Source of the DNA: Pararhizobium qamdonense
Lineage (GTDB): Bacteria; Pseudomonadota; Alphaproteobacteria; Rhizobiales; Rhizobiaceae
Reading direction: 5' to 3'
Assembly (NCBI RefSeq): GCF_029277445.1
Contig: NZ_CP119567.1
Location: 62,001 to 126,000, forward strand
Length of the DNA stretch: 64,000 bases
Positions 45,449-55,075 of the stretch are shown piece by piece. Each line of letters starts with the position of its first letter. The stretch's first letter is position 1. The notes under the pieces were generated by a model. The model was not told where the DNA came from, made no database searches, and was given only the letters and a program-made list of their open reading frames with translations. Made by a program: the position numbers and the translations under genes.

Positions 45449-48400
45449 TCATTCCGCCGGCGCTGCTACGCCCGAATGGTCGGGAGATGCTGCTTGCTTC
45501 TGGCGTCCCTTGAAAATCCACCGGGTTGCGAAGAACAGAACGGGGATCAACAGGATGCCGAGGAAGGTGGCGGAAATCATACCGCCCATCACGCCGATAC
45601 CGATCGAGTTCTGGCTGCCTGAGCCGGCTCCGGTCGCGATCGCCAGCGGCAGAACACCGAGGATGAACGCGAAGGAGGTCATCAGGATCGGCCGCAGGCG
45701 CTGGCGTGAGGCTTCCAGCGTCGCCTCAAGCAACGGTTTTCCAGCTTGCTGTTGGGCAATTGCAAACTCGACGATCAGGATCGCGTTTTTGGCGGCGAGG
45801 CCGATCGTGGTCAAAAGGCCGACTTTGAAATAGACGTCATTGGCCTGCCCAAACAGCGTCGCCGCCGCCAAAGCTCCAAAGATCCCGACAGGCACCACCA
45901 GCATGACGGAAAAGGGGATAGACCAGCTTTCGTACAACGCCGCCAAGGCGAGAAAGACGACGAGGACGGAGATGGCGTAGAGCTGGAGGGCCTGGTTGCC
46001 CGACAGGCGTTCCTGCGCCGAAAGGCTCGTCCAGTCATGGGTGAATCCCGGCGGGAGTTGCTCCATCATCCGGTCAATTTCGACCATGGCCTGGCCGGAG
46101 CTCGCGCCGGCGGCTGCTGCTCCCTGGATTTGGACGGCCGAGGCGCCGTTGTAACGCTCCAGCCGCGGAGAACCATAGGTCCATTTTCCGGTTGCGAAGG
46201 CTGAAAATGGCACCATCTCGCCACGATCGTTTCGGACATGCCAGCGGTCGAAATCCTCCGTTTGCATGCGGAAATCCGCGTGCGACTGCACATAGACCCG
46301 TTTGACGCGGCCGCGATCGATGAAGTCGTTGACATAATTACCGCCCCAAGCGGTCGAAAGCGTTGAATCGATGTCGCTGAGATTGAGGCCAAGCGCACTT
46401 GCGCGGCTGCGGTCGATGAAGATGGAATATTGTGGTGTGTCCTCCAGACCGTTCGGACGTGTTCCGGAGAGAAGATCGCTCTGGCGTGCAAGGCCGAGCA
46501 ACTCGTTTCGAGCCTCCATCAGCGCCGTGTGACCGGCATTTTGGTTGTCGCGAATGAAGAAGTCGAAACCGGCCGAGTTGCCGAAACCTTGAATGGCGGG
46601 AGGATTGAGGGTGACGACATTGGCATCCCGGATCGGTGCCAAAGCGCGCATGGCACGTCTGACGATCGCTTGTGCGCTGGCTTCCGGGCCTACGCGCGCC
46701 TCCATATTCTTGAGCTCGACGAAGGCGATCGCAACATTCTGGCCCTGGCCTGTGAAGTTGAAGCCGACAATACCGAACACGCCGGTGACGTAGTCCGCTT
46801 CCTGTGTGCGGAAGTGTTCAATCACGGTGTCAAGCACTTTGCGGGTTCGATCGGCCGTTGCCCCCGGTGGAAGCTGGATGCTCGAAAAGATACGGCCTTG
46901 ATCCTCTTGCGGCAGGAAGCCGGTCGGCAACCGGTCCAACAGCGTGACGGTGCCTGCCAAAAGCGCCACAAACAAAATCAGAGAGAATGCCATGCGCCGG
47001 ATCAGGACATTCACGCAGCTTTTATAAGCCTGCGTGAAGCGTTCGAAACTCCGGTTGAACCAGCGGAAAAAGGCGTTCTTGTCCGCGTGATGTTTCGGCT
47101 TGCGCAACATCGTCGCGCAGAGCGCCGGGGTGAGCACGAGCGCCACCAGAACGGACAGAAGCATTGCGGTGACGATGGTGATCGAGAACTGCCGGTAGAT
47201 GACCCCGACGGAGCCGGAGAAGAAGGCCATCGGGATGAAGACGGCCGAGAGCACCGTGGTGATGCCGACGAGCGCGCCGCTGATTTCCCCCATCGACTTG
47301 ATGGTTGCCTCGCGCGGCCCCAATCCCTCCTCTTCCATGACGCGCTCGACATTTTCGACCACGACAATGGCATCGTCAACCAGAAGGCCGATGGCCAGCA
47401 CCATGCCGAACATGGTCAATGTGTTGATCGAATAGCCGAAGAGCGCCAGCACGCCGAAGGTTCCGAGAAGCACGACGGGAATTGCCAGCGTGGGAATCAA
47501 CGTCGCGCGTAGATTTTGAAGGAAAAGGAACATGACGATGAACACGAGCACGACGGCTTCGACGAGCGTTTTGAACACCCCTTCGATCGAGAGCTGCACG
47601 AAAGGTGCTGTATCGTAGGGGTATTCCACCTGCACATTGGCAGGGAAGCTGCTCAACTGCTGCTCGATGACCGTTTTCACGGCCTTTGCGGTCTCGATCG
47701 CGTTTGCATCGGCGGTCAGCCGCAGACCAATGCCGCCGGCGGCGAGGTCGTTATAGATACTGCTTGTTGAATAGCTCTCGGCACCCAGTTCGACAGTTGC
47801 GACATCTCTCAGCTGAACGACGGCACCGTCGCTCTCGCTCTTGAGAATGATGGCTTCGAATTGCTCCTTGGTCTGCAAGCTGCTGCCGGCGGTAACGCTG
47901 GCGTTCAGCTGTTGTCCCTGTCTTTGCGGCAGGTCCCCCAATTGCCCGGCCGAGACCTGGCTGTTCTGGTCCTCGATCGCGTCAGTGACGTCGCTGACGA
48001 TCAGCTGATATTTTGCCAGTTTGTCCGGATCGAGCCAGATACGCATGGCATAACGCGAGCCGAACAGCTGCGTGTCGCTGATCCCCGGCACGCGGCGCAG
48101 CGCATCGTTAAGCGAATTATCGATGAAATCGGCGAGGTCATTGACCGTCTGCTTTCCGTCCGTCGACATGAAGGACACGATCATGAAGAAGCCAGCGCCG
48201 GATTTCGCGACGGTGAGGCCGCTATTTTGTACGGCGTCGGGCAACCGCCCCTGGACGAGCTGCAGACTGTTTTGCACCTGCATCTGCGCCACGTCCGCAT
48301 CGGCCTCATTGTCGAAGGTCAATGTGATGGACGCCTGGCCTGTCGAGGTCGAGTTGGACGTGATGTAGGAGAGGTTGTCGAGGGCGGTCATGCCCTGTTC

Positions 48401-48595
48401 GATGATCTTGGTGACCGAGTTTTCGACCGTCTCGGCATCGGCACCGGGGTAGTTCGCCGTGATGCGAATGGTTGTGGGGGCGATCTGCGGATATTGGGAA
48501 ATCGACAGCGTCGTGATCGACAGGGCGCCTGCGAGCATCACGATAATGGCAAGGACCCAGGCAAAGATTGGGCGATCGATAAAAAAGCGCGACAT
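45449..48595 (-). CDS. RND multidrug efflux pump, inner membrane subunit
   Basis: 1048 residues, HAE1 type (AcrB/MexB/BepE). The N-terminus FFIDRPIFAWVLAIIVMLAG, the proton-relay Asp pair in GLLVDDAIVVVENVERVM and the second-half GLAAKNAILIVEFA are all present. Full length with two large periplasmic loops. It exports drugs or toxic compounds with the adaptor encoded just upstream. No outer-membrane channel gene is in the operon, so a TolC-type partner elsewhere is probably shared. Confidence 0.94.
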   Translation of the reverse strand: MSRFFIDRPIFAWVLAIIVMLAGALSITTLSISQYPQIAPTTIRITANYPGADAETVENSVTKIIEQGMTALDNLSYITSNSTSTGQASITLTFDNEADADVAQMQVQNSLQLVQGRLPDAVQNSGLTVAKSGAGFFMIVSFMSTDGKQTVNDLADFIDNSLNDALRRVPGISDTQLFGSRYAMRIWLDPDKLAKYQLIVSDVTDAIEDQNSQVSAGQLGDLPQRQGQQLNASVTAGSSLQTKEQFEAIILKSESDGAVVQLRDVATVELGAESYSTSSIYNDLAAGGIGLRLTADANAIETAKAVKTVIEQQLSSFPANVQVEYPYDTAPFVQLSIEGVFKTLVEAVVLVFIVMFLFLQNLRATLIPTLAIPVVLLGTFGVLALFGYSINTLTMFGMVLAIGLLVDDAIVVVENVERVMEEEGLGPREATIKSMGEISGALVGITTVLSAVFIPMAFFSGSVGVIYRQFSITIVTAMLLSVLVALVLTPALCATMLRKPKHHADKNAFFRWFNRSFERFTQAYKSCVNVLIRRMAFSLILFVALLAGTVTLLDRLPTGFLPQEDQGRIFSSIQLPPGATADRTRKVLDTVIEHFRTQEADYVTGVFGIVGFNFTGQGQNVAIAFVELKNMEARVGPEASAQAIVRRAMRALAPIRDANVVTLNPPAIQGFGNSAGFDFFIRDNQNAGHTALMEARNELLGLARQSDLLSGTRPNGLEDTPQYSIFIDRSRASALGLNLSDIDSTLSTAWGGNYVNDFIDRGRVKRVYVQSHADFRMQTEDFDRWHVRNDRGEMVPFSAFATGKWTYGSPRLERYNGASAVQIQGAAAAGASSGQAMVEIDRMMEQLPPGFTHDWTSLSAQERLSGNQALQLYAISVLVVFLALAALYESWSIPFSVMLVVPVGIFGALAAATLFGQANDVYFKVGLLTTIGLAAKNAILIVEFAIAQQQAGKPLLEATLEASRQRLRPILMTSFAFILGVLPLAIATGAGSGSQNSIGIGVMGGMISATFLGILLIPVLFFATRWIFKGRQKQAASPDHSGVAAPAE

Positions 48596-48604
48596 GTCTT
48601 AATC

Positions 48605-49855
48605 CTAGCGGGCCGTGGCGAGGGAAATGCCGGGTGAAGGGCTGTTGCTGTTTGCCTGAGCGGCGGGTTTGTCGGCGCCTTCCGTAATGGCCACCACAGC
48701 ACCGGTCCGATCATCGATCCGGACCGCACTCACCTCGACATCCTGACCGGCGCGCGCCCGCTGCGAGCCTTCCACCACGAGGCGATCACCATCTGCGACG
48801 CCGCCGCTGACCAGCCAGCTGTTGCCTATACTGCGATCGACGGCAATAACCCGCTCCTCGATCTTGCTCTCCGCATTGACGAATTTGGCGGTTGCCTCGC
48901 CCCTTGGGTTTCTCGACACGCCGCGTTGCGGCAGAAGGAAGATTTTTTCGCGTATGCCTTCCTCGACGATGGCTTGGACATACATGCCCGGCATCAGCAA
49001 TCCATCCGGATTGGGAAAGAGCGCGCGCGTCGAAACAGTGCCGGCCGTCATGGACACGGACGAGCCTGCGAACTGCAGTTTGCCGGGATGCGGGTAGCGC
49101 GACCCGTCCTCCAAAAGCAACTCGACGGTCACGGATCCGCCATTCGTGGTGATCCGGTTTTCCGCGACAGCTTTCTTCAAATTTAACAGATTGACGCTGG
49201 ATTGAACGACATCGACATTGATCGTGGCAAGCTGCCGGATCGTCGCGAGTGCCGTCGCCTGATCTGCAGTGACGAGCGCGCCCGGCGTGACGCTCGACGC
49301 GTCGATGCGGCCGTCGATCGGCGCGCGGATCTTGGTATATTCCAGATTGATCCGTGCTGTCTCCAGCGCCGCAGCGGCTGCGGCAACGTCGGCTTGCGCC
49401 TGCAGCATGGTGGTCTGCGCCTCGTCCAGGTCCTGTTGGCTGACGGCGTTGCGCGTGGTCAAATTCATATAGCGCTCAAGGCGGGCCGTGGCGCTGGGAA
49501 TGGCACCATTTGCGCGCTGCAGGGCCGCTTCAGCATTTCGAAAGGCGGCTTCGAACGGGGCCGGATCCAGCTCATAGAGAATGTCACCGGCTTTGACATC
49601 ACTACCCTCGTCGAAGTTCCGGGTGCGGACGATCCCGCCGACACGCGGTCGCACTTCAGACACCATATGAGCGCTTGTGCGGCCCGGCAATTGTGCGGTC
49701 AATGTCACCGTTTGCGGGCGAAGTGTTTGCGCGCTCACCTGTACTTTGGCAGGTGCTGGCCTGGGTGCGGCCGCCTGTTCGTCGCTGCAGCCAGCCAGGC
49801 TGGCCGTTATCAAGAGGGCTGCGGCAAAATGGAGGGGCATTCGTCGCGCGATCAT
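48605..49855 (-). CDS. RND efflux periplasmic adaptor (lipoprotein)
   Basis: 416 residues, AcrA/MexA/BepD type. Lipoprotein signal with lipobox LAGC near residue 22; then the lipoyl-hairpin region (GIVRTRNFDEGSDVKAGDILYELDPAPFEAAF), a coiled-coil hairpin and the beta-barrel parts. Starts the pump operon, 9 bp ahead of the pump gene. Divergent from the two-component system at 50129. Confidence 0.92.
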   Translation of the reverse strand: MIARRMPLHFAAALLITASLAGCSDEQAAAPRPAPAKVQVSAQTLRPQTVTLTAQLPGRTSAHMVSEVRPRVGGIVRTRNFDEGSDVKAGDILYELDPAPFEAAFRNAEAALQRANGAIPSATARLERYMNLTTRNAVSQQDLDEAQTTMLQAQADVAAAAAALETARINLEYTKIRAPIDGRIDASSVTPGALVTADQATALATIRQLATINVDVVQSSVNLLNLKKAVAENRITTNGGSVTVELLLEDGSRYPHPGKLQFAGSSVSMTAGTVSTRALFPNPDGLLMPGMYVQAIVEEGIREKIFLLPQRGVSRNPRGEATAKFVNAESKIEERVIAVDRSIGNSWLVSGGVADGDRLVVEGSQRARAGQDVEVSAVRIDDRTGAVVAITEGADKPAAQANSNSPSPGISLATAR

Positions 49856-50007
49856 TGGAAATCCTCGTTTAAGCAGCGTTGTTCGTTGATACGGACCGGT
49901 TTTCTGAATGGCCTGTCCGGGAAAAAGCCCTTAAAAGAGCTCTTGTGCGGCCACGCTAGCCGCCGTTTGTCGCAGAGATGTGCCAGAGACGTTCCAGTCT
50001 GTAATAT

Positions 50008-50039
50008 TTTGTTTCCACCGCCCAAATTTGTTGCACCGC
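50008..50039. promoter_or_regulatory. Candidate OmpR-type direct repeat
   Basis: TTTGTTTCCACCGC and TTTGTTGCACCGC occur in tandem, 18-19 bp apart, in the pump/response-regulator gap. The tandem form suits an OmpR-family regulator dimer. Binding is inference. Confidence 0.45.
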
Positions 50040-50128
50040 AGCAAGCTTGTGACACTTTATTACAATTTTTTGAGTGCCTGCATTTCCGTGCGGCGATATA
50101 GTGCGGTTCTCAACCAACGGGCCCGGTA

Positions 50129-50851
50129 ATGAGCAACGAACCTCACATTGTCGTCGTTGACGATCATCGCGACATTCGCGATCTTGTGGGTGCCTATTTG
50201 TCCCAGCACGGCTTTCGAGTGAGCGTCGCGGAAAGCGGTGCTGCCTTGCGCAGAATATTGGAACGTGGCGCAGCCGACCTGATCATTCTCGATATCATGA
50301 TGCCGGGTGAGGACGGCTTGTCGGTCTGCCGGCAGCTTCGAAGCGGCAACCAGCTTCCCATCATTTTTTTGACGGCCATGGCTGACGAGACCGATCGGAT
50401 CATCGGGCTGGAGCTTGGGGCGGACGACTATCTGGTCAAGCCCTTCAATCCGCGCGAACTGCTCGCCCGCGTCCGGGCGGTTTTGCGCCGGACCGCCACC
50501 AACGCACCGGCGCCAAGGGAAGTGGCGAAAAATCAGATCATCGATTTCCATAATTGGCGCCTGCATGTGCGCCGGCGGGAACTTCAGTCCCGTGACGGAC
50601 TGGGGGTGGCACTGAGTACGGCCGAGTTCCGCCTGCTGAAGGTTTTCCTAGACCATCCTCATTCTGTGCTCACGCGTGACGAATTGCTGGACCTGACGGT
50701 CGGGCGCACGGCGGATTCTTTCGATCGCAGTATCGACAACCAAGTCAGCCGGTTGCGCAAGAAAATCGAGCCGGACCCTAAAAACCCGGTCATCATTCAA
50801 ACCCATTGGGGCGGCGGATACAGCCTCTCCGTGGAGGTGAGCGTGCAATGA
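50129..50851 (+). CDS. OmpR-family response regulator
   Basis: 240 residues. Receiver domain with acidic pair Asp11-Asp12, phospho-acceptor Asp55 in LIILDIMMPGEDG and the conserved Lys in DYLVKPFNPREL. The C-terminal winged helix has STAEFRLLKVFLDHPHSVLTR and RSIDNQVSRLRKKIE. Divergent from the RND pump, which it probably controls. Overlaps the kinase gene by ATGA. Confidence 0.92.
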   Translation: MSNEPHIVVVDDHRDIRDLVGAYLSQHGFRVSVAESGAALRRILERGAADLIILDIMMPGEDGLSVCRQLRSGNQLPIIFLTAMADETDRIIGLELGADDYLVKPFNPRELLARVRAVLRRTATNAPAPREVAKNQIIDFHNWRLHVRRRELQSRDGLGVALSTAEFRLLKVFLDHPHSVLTRDELLDLTVGRTADSFDRSIDNQVSRLRKKIEPDPKNPVIIQTHWGGGYSLSVEVSVQ

Positions 50852-52254
50852 AGGTGCCGTTGTGGAGGAGGAGCTTAGCGGGTCAATTCATCGTGTTCAT
50901 TTTGGGCGCGCTTCTCGTTGGGCAAACGGTCGCCTTCATGATCTCATCGCGGCAGCGCGAAACAGCGATCCGGCAGACGATCGAAAGCGAATTCATAGCC
51001 CGCACAGACGCATTATCGAGCATGCTGGCCGAGGTTGCACCGGACATGCGGCAGAATGTTCTCCTGGCGGGTTCGGTGGGCAATTCACGCTTCTGGCTAT
51101 CGGATCGTGATCCGGCAAATGACGCACGCGCGTGGTACGAAACAGCGCAATCTCATTTGCGCATTCCTATCGAAGACCTGATCCGCTCGCAGGGTCTTGA
51201 CGGATTCACCATGCCATCCGGCAGCCGGCCAGTGGCGCTGGGCGATCCCGATGTTTCGGATTGGCAACCACTCTTATCCGATCCCGACATTGCAAACGCG
51301 CGCTTCCTGCACTTCTCCGGTCAGGAAGGCATGGGCATTGTGCAACCCGTCAATGACGGCACCTGGCTCAATGCGGTCTATTACAAGCCTGCAAAGCCTG
51401 GCCTTTGGGGCATGCAATCCCTGCTCTCGATGGGGATCACGGCGATTATTCTGAGCGTTATCGGTGTCTTCGTTGCCCGCCAGATCGCCCGTCCCTTGCG
51501 CAGTCTCGCCATTTCGGCAGAAGCGCTGGGCCGCGGCGAGGCCATTCAGCTGTCTCCGCCGCGTGCACCAGAAGATATAAGGCAGCTTTACGAGGCCTTT
51601 GACGGCATGCAGATGAGGCTGCGCCGTTTTGTCGATGATCGCACGAAGATGCTGGCAGCGATCGGCCATGATCTGCGCACGCCGCTCACCACCCTTCGCC
51701 TTCGGGCCGAATTCGTCAGCGATCCGGAATTGCAGGGCAAGATCCTTGCGACTGTCGATGAGATGCAGGCCATGACGGAGGCAACGCTGTCCTTTGCGAA
51801 AAGCGAAGCGACAGCTGAGGAAACGCGCAAGATCGATATTGCCGCGCTTTTGGGCAGTCTTTGCGATGATCTCGCCGAACTCGGTCATGACGTCACGTTC
51901 CAGGAAAGCGAACGCATCAGCTATCGCTGCCGTCCGGATAATCTCAAGCGCGCACTTCGAAACCTGATCGAAAACGCGCTGAGATATGCCGGCAAGGCCT
52001 CGCTGAAGGTCAGCAGGCTGCCAGACTCGATAGAGATCCTCGTCGAGGACGATGGGCCAGGTATTCCTGAGGATCAGTTCGAGCAGGTTTTCATGCCGTT
52101 TTACCGGTTGGAGACATCGAGAAACCGGGAAACCGGAGGCGTCGGCCTTGGCCTATCGATCGCCAGAGCGATCGTGCGCCACCATGGCGGAGATATCGTG
52201 CTGTCGCCCAACGATCCTGGCTTGCGGGCTGTCGTCGTCTTGCCGGTGGGGTAG
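50848..52254 (+). CDS. Sensor histidine kinase
   Basis: 468 residues. TM1 at about 10-30, a periplasmic sensor of about 155 residues, TM2 near 190-210, HAMP (RQIARPLRSLAISAEALGRGE), H-box with His274 in AAIGHDLRTPLTTLRLR, N-box NLIENALRYAG, and G-boxes DDGPGIP and GVGLGLSIA. EnvZ-like. Paired with the preceding regulator. The signal is unknown; an efflux substrate or envelope stress is plausible. Confidence 0.92.
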   Translation: MKVPLWRRSLAGQFIVFILGALLVGQTVAFMISSRQRETAIRQTIESEFIARTDALSSMLAEVAPDMRQNVLLAGSVGNSRFWLSDRDPANDARAWYETAQSHLRIPIEDLIRSQGLDGFTMPSGSRPVALGDPDVSDWQPLLSDPDIANARFLHFSGQEGMGIVQPVNDGTWLNAVYYKPAKPGLWGMQSLLSMGITAIILSVIGVFVARQIARPLRSLAISAEALGRGEAIQLSPPRAPEDIRQLYEAFDGMQMRLRRFVDDRTKMLAAIGHDLRTPLTTLRLRAEFVSDPELQGKILATVDEMQAMTEATLSFAKSEATAEETRKIDIAALLGSLCDDLAELGHDVTFQESERISYRCRPDNLKRALRNLIENALRYAGKASLKVSRLPDSIEILVEDDGPGIPEDQFEQVFMPFYRLETSRNRETGGVGLGLSIARAIVRHHGGDIVLSPNDPGLRAVVVLPVG

Positions 52255-52416
52255 GGTCAATAGGCAGCCTGGCTGGAGATGGCTTGCCGGCCTTGTCCGA
52301 TCTAATGGCTATGATCTCAGCCCGGTCTGAAACCTGATGTTCCAGTTTTCAAAACATGCTGTGCGGTTTCAATATTCGTTCTAGTGACAACCGCCCTTAT
52401 CTCCTATGCTTTTCGC

Positions 52417-53379
52417 ATGGATTCGAAATTAGCGTCAAAGCCTGTCCCGCCGATTGCTACGCCCGTCATTCCCGGCTGGGTCAAGCCTTCCGGCGAAATG
52501 AGCGATGCCGATGTCGTGTTTCTGTCCGGGGCAGCACTGAGTAGCTTGGATCAGCTGGTGCGGTCGGAGCCTGTCTGGTCCGGCGTCTGGCGCCAGCGTC
52601 TTGCGCTGAAATGTGCGGCCGCTGCCGTGCGGCTCAGCGGGAGAACGGAAGACGACGCGGCGCTGCGCGATGCCGTGCTGTTGCGTGCACCAGGGGGCGA
52701 TGCGGGACCGGCCGGCAATATCTTCTTGGCCTATAGAAAACTATCGGTGTCTAGTACACAAGAAGACGGACTGCTTGACGAAAAAACGCTGCGCGATCTC
52801 GCGGATCTCTTCGCGATGAAGTGGGACGATACGCTGGCGCAGTTTTCCGGTCTTGCGCATGATCTGGGCCAGAATGCGCAGGCGGCACCGTTTGCCGTTG
52901 CCGGGCTGGTCACGACCGTGTGCCGTCTTCGGCCGGATGCAGAAATCCTGGCCTGGTGGCTGGCGGATCTGGTTATGGCGAAAAAGCTCAATTGGCAAAG
53001 GCCCGTTCCCCTGTTGATGGCGCAACGATACGACGCAGCCTTCCGGATGACGGCGGGAAGAGGGCGCATCAAACCCGATGACGAGGCGTTTCCCCGGTCG
53101 GTTTGTCTCGCTCTGATCCAGGGCGTCCGGGAGGCCTTGCGCCAGGCGGTTGAAACCGAACGCCGTGCCGCGCAGTTTTTGGCCGTCGCGCCCAAGGTGC
53201 GGACCAAGGGCGCGCAAACGGTCTTCCGGCAATTGCTGGCTGAGGATGCGCTGTCGGCTTCTGCGGCCAACGGCAATCTGTCCCGCTGGGCGAGCCGCCG
53301 GTTGTTCGAGCGCTTGGAAACGCTGGGCGGCGTGCGCGAACTGTCGGGACGCTCCACCTTCCGGATTTACGGCTTGTGA
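52417..53379 (+). CDS. DUF1403 family protein
   Basis: About 320 residues. It matches the rhizobial DUF1403 type: an N-terminal GWVKPSGEMSDADVVFLSGAALSSLDQL segment, alpha-helical middle and the C-terminal SRWASRRLFERLETLGGVRELSGRSTFRIYGL. No function is known for this family. The start is the ATG at 52417 or a GTG at 52384; neither has a clear ribosome binding site. It is immediately followed by scpB (TGACCATG), a pairing that suggests a shared job. Confidence 0.78.
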   Translation: MDSKLASKPVPPIATPVIPGWVKPSGEMSDADVVFLSGAALSSLDQLVRSEPVWSGVWRQRLALKCAAAAVRLSGRTEDDAALRDAVLLRAPGGDAGPAGNIFLAYRKLSVSSTQEDGLLDEKTLRDLADLFAMKWDDTLAQFSGLAHDLGQNAQAAPFAVAGLVTTVCRLRPDAEILAWWLADLVMAKKLNWQRPVPLLMAQRYDAAFRMTAGRGRIKPDDEAFPRSVCLALIQGVREALRQAVETERRAAQFLAVAPKVRTKGAQTVFRQLLAEDALSASAANGNLSRWASRRLFERLETLGGVRELSGRSTFRIYGL

Positions 53380-53381
53380 CC

Positions 53382-54080
53382 ATGTCCGGATCCGATATTG
53401 CCAGCAGCGGCGGACGCAGAAAGAAGGGCGCAGGGCAGGACGCGGTGCTGTTTGATCGCGACCTGTCTTCCCTGCCGCCGGCGTTACGCTGGCGGGAGTG
53501 GATGAACCGCATCGAGGCAGTGATTTTCGCCTCCGCCACGCCCGTTGATCGCGCCACGCTTGCCCGTGTCGTCGGTCCGGAATGCAATATCGACCTGATC
53601 ATCGATGACATTCGCGAGGAGTTGCGCGGGCGGCCTTACGATCTGGTCGCCGTCGCGGGCGGTTGGCACCATAGGACGAGATCCGCCTATGCAACGGCGA
53701 TCCGGGCCTCTGGCGCGGCCACTCAACCGATGGCAGGGTTCAACCAGCAGGAAGCCATGATCCTGATTGCGATAGGCTATTACCAGCCGGTGACGCGCAG
53801 CGAGTTATCGACGATGTTCGGCAAGGAAGTCAGCCGCGACACGATCGCCGGCCTGCGCCAGGCAAAACTGATTACGTCCGGCCCCCGCAGCCCGACGCCC
53901 GGCGCGCCTTATACCTATGTCACGACCCCGTCCTTCTTGTCCGCTTTCGGCTTCGATACGCTGCGTGATCTACCAGACATTGAAATGTTGGAGGATAGCG
54001 GCCTGCTCAACCGCAAGAAAGTCGCCGATGACCTCGATATGATGGCGACGCGGCTGGACGAAGACGATGCGGATGATTGA
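53382..54080 (+). CDS. scpB: SMC-Scp complex subunit ScpB paralogue
   Basis: 232 residues with the two winged-helix ScpB architecture: IEAVIFASATPVDRATLARVVG, then FNQQEAMILIAIGYYQPVTRSELSTMFGKEV and TIAGLRQAKLITSGPRSPTPGAPYTYVTTPSFLSAFGF. ScpB with ScpA and SMC condenses and segregates chromosomes. Here ScpA is absent and DUF1403 is the partner gene, so this is probably an accessory copy. A GTG 6 bp upstream is an alternative start. Confidence 0.82.
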   Translation: MSGSDIASSGGRRKKGAGQDAVLFDRDLSSLPPALRWREWMNRIEAVIFASATPVDRATLARVVGPECNIDLIIDDIREELRGRPYDLVAVAGGWHHRTRSAYATAIRASGAATQPMAGFNQQEAMILIAIGYYQPVTRSELSTMFGKEVSRDTIAGLRQAKLITSGPRSPTPGAPYTYVTTPSFLSAFGFDTLRDLPDIEMLEDSGLLNRKKVADDLDMMATRLDEDDADD

Positions 54081-54159
54081 CGCTCAGCTCTTTGCCTCGG
54101 GTGCAGGTTCACAATCAGCGGCGGCAATCTCAAGGGCCGGATCGTAAGCAGGGATAACA

Positions 54160-54780
54160 ATGAAGCGCAAATTTGAAAGCACCATAAAGCCGATCCTGTT
54201 CCTGAGCTTGTTGATGGGCGGCGTTGTCCTGTTGCCAGATATGGGAAAAGCGGAATGGCAGGCGATCGAAAATGTGCAGGCCTATCCGGTCACTGGTAAG
54301 ACCGGCGCCGAACTCTATGCCTCGATTGGCAAACGTGGCCCGAAAGCGGGTATCGGCCGTGCCATCGCCTTTACCAATTTCAAGCTGACCTGGACCCGGA
54401 AATACGAACCGCAGGGCAATGCCTGTGTTCTGACCGTCGCACGGCCAGAGCTCATCATAACCTATAGGCTGCCAAAGCCTGCCGAGCGCCTGCCGGCACC
54501 TGTCCAAAAAAGCTGGGACACGTTCATCTCGGGCGTACGCCAGCACGAACGCGTGCACGGCGATCTCATCAAGGATATGGTGAAGAAGATCGAGGCGGTC
54601 TCTGTTGGCCTGACGGCCCCTGATGATCCCCAATGCCAGAAAATCCGTGCGGACCTCACCGCACGGCTCGGCGAACTGTCCCGCGCCCAGAGGCAGCAGA
54701 GCCGGGATTTCGACCGGGCCGAGCTCAGCAATGGTGGCAATGTTCACCAGCTCGTCCTGGCGCTAGTCAACGGACAATAG
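54160..54780 (+). CDS. DUF922 protein, putative periplasmic zinc protease
   Basis: 206 residues with an N-terminal hydrophobic segment (ILFLSLLMGGVVLL) that looks like a signal peptide or anchor. The DUF922 core follows and includes HERVH near residue 128, a HExxH zinc motif. The last 50 residues are charged and helical. A secreted metalloprotease-like role is inferred from the motif; the substrate is unknown. Confidence 0.8.
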   Translation: MKRKFESTIKPILFLSLLMGGVVLLPDMGKAEWQAIENVQAYPVTGKTGAELYASIGKRGPKAGIGRAIAFTNFKLTWTRKYEPQGNACVLTVARPELIITYRLPKPAERLPAPVQKSWDTFISGVRQHERVHGDLIKDMVKKIEAVSVGLTAPDDPQCQKIRADLTARLGELSRAQRQQSRDFDRAELSNGGNVHQLVLALVNGQ

Positions 54781-54964
54781 AGGCTGCCGAAGAGCGGGCC
54801 GGTCATTCTCCACACGCTGTCACTGTAAGCATTCTGACATGACAGAGGTAAATCTCGCCGCAGGTGCTCTCCGGCGCGGGCTCAAACGTGCCTTCAACTC
54901 AAGGATACAGCGGCTGCGGTTGGGTCCGATCTCTCTGTGAAGACATGCCGAACATCAGACTTCA

Positions 54965-54979
54965 TGAAAATGAATTTCA
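54965..54979. promoter_or_regulatory. TGAAA-N5-TTTCA dyad upstream of the sugar operon
   Basis: Short dyad 97 bp upstream of the Gfo/Idh/MocA start. A similar TGAAA-N4-TTTCA lies at 62597-62610, near the divergent RidA promoter. Both may be targets of the RpiR-type regulator at 63207. Low confidence. Confidence 0.35.
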
Positions 54980-55075
54980 TAAAAATGGTAATTTTGCTGA
55001 TTCCGGTTGACGGGTTTGAAAATCTGCCTCAGTCTAAGAAAATAAATTACGACAATAAACGGGGAATACCGGAAT

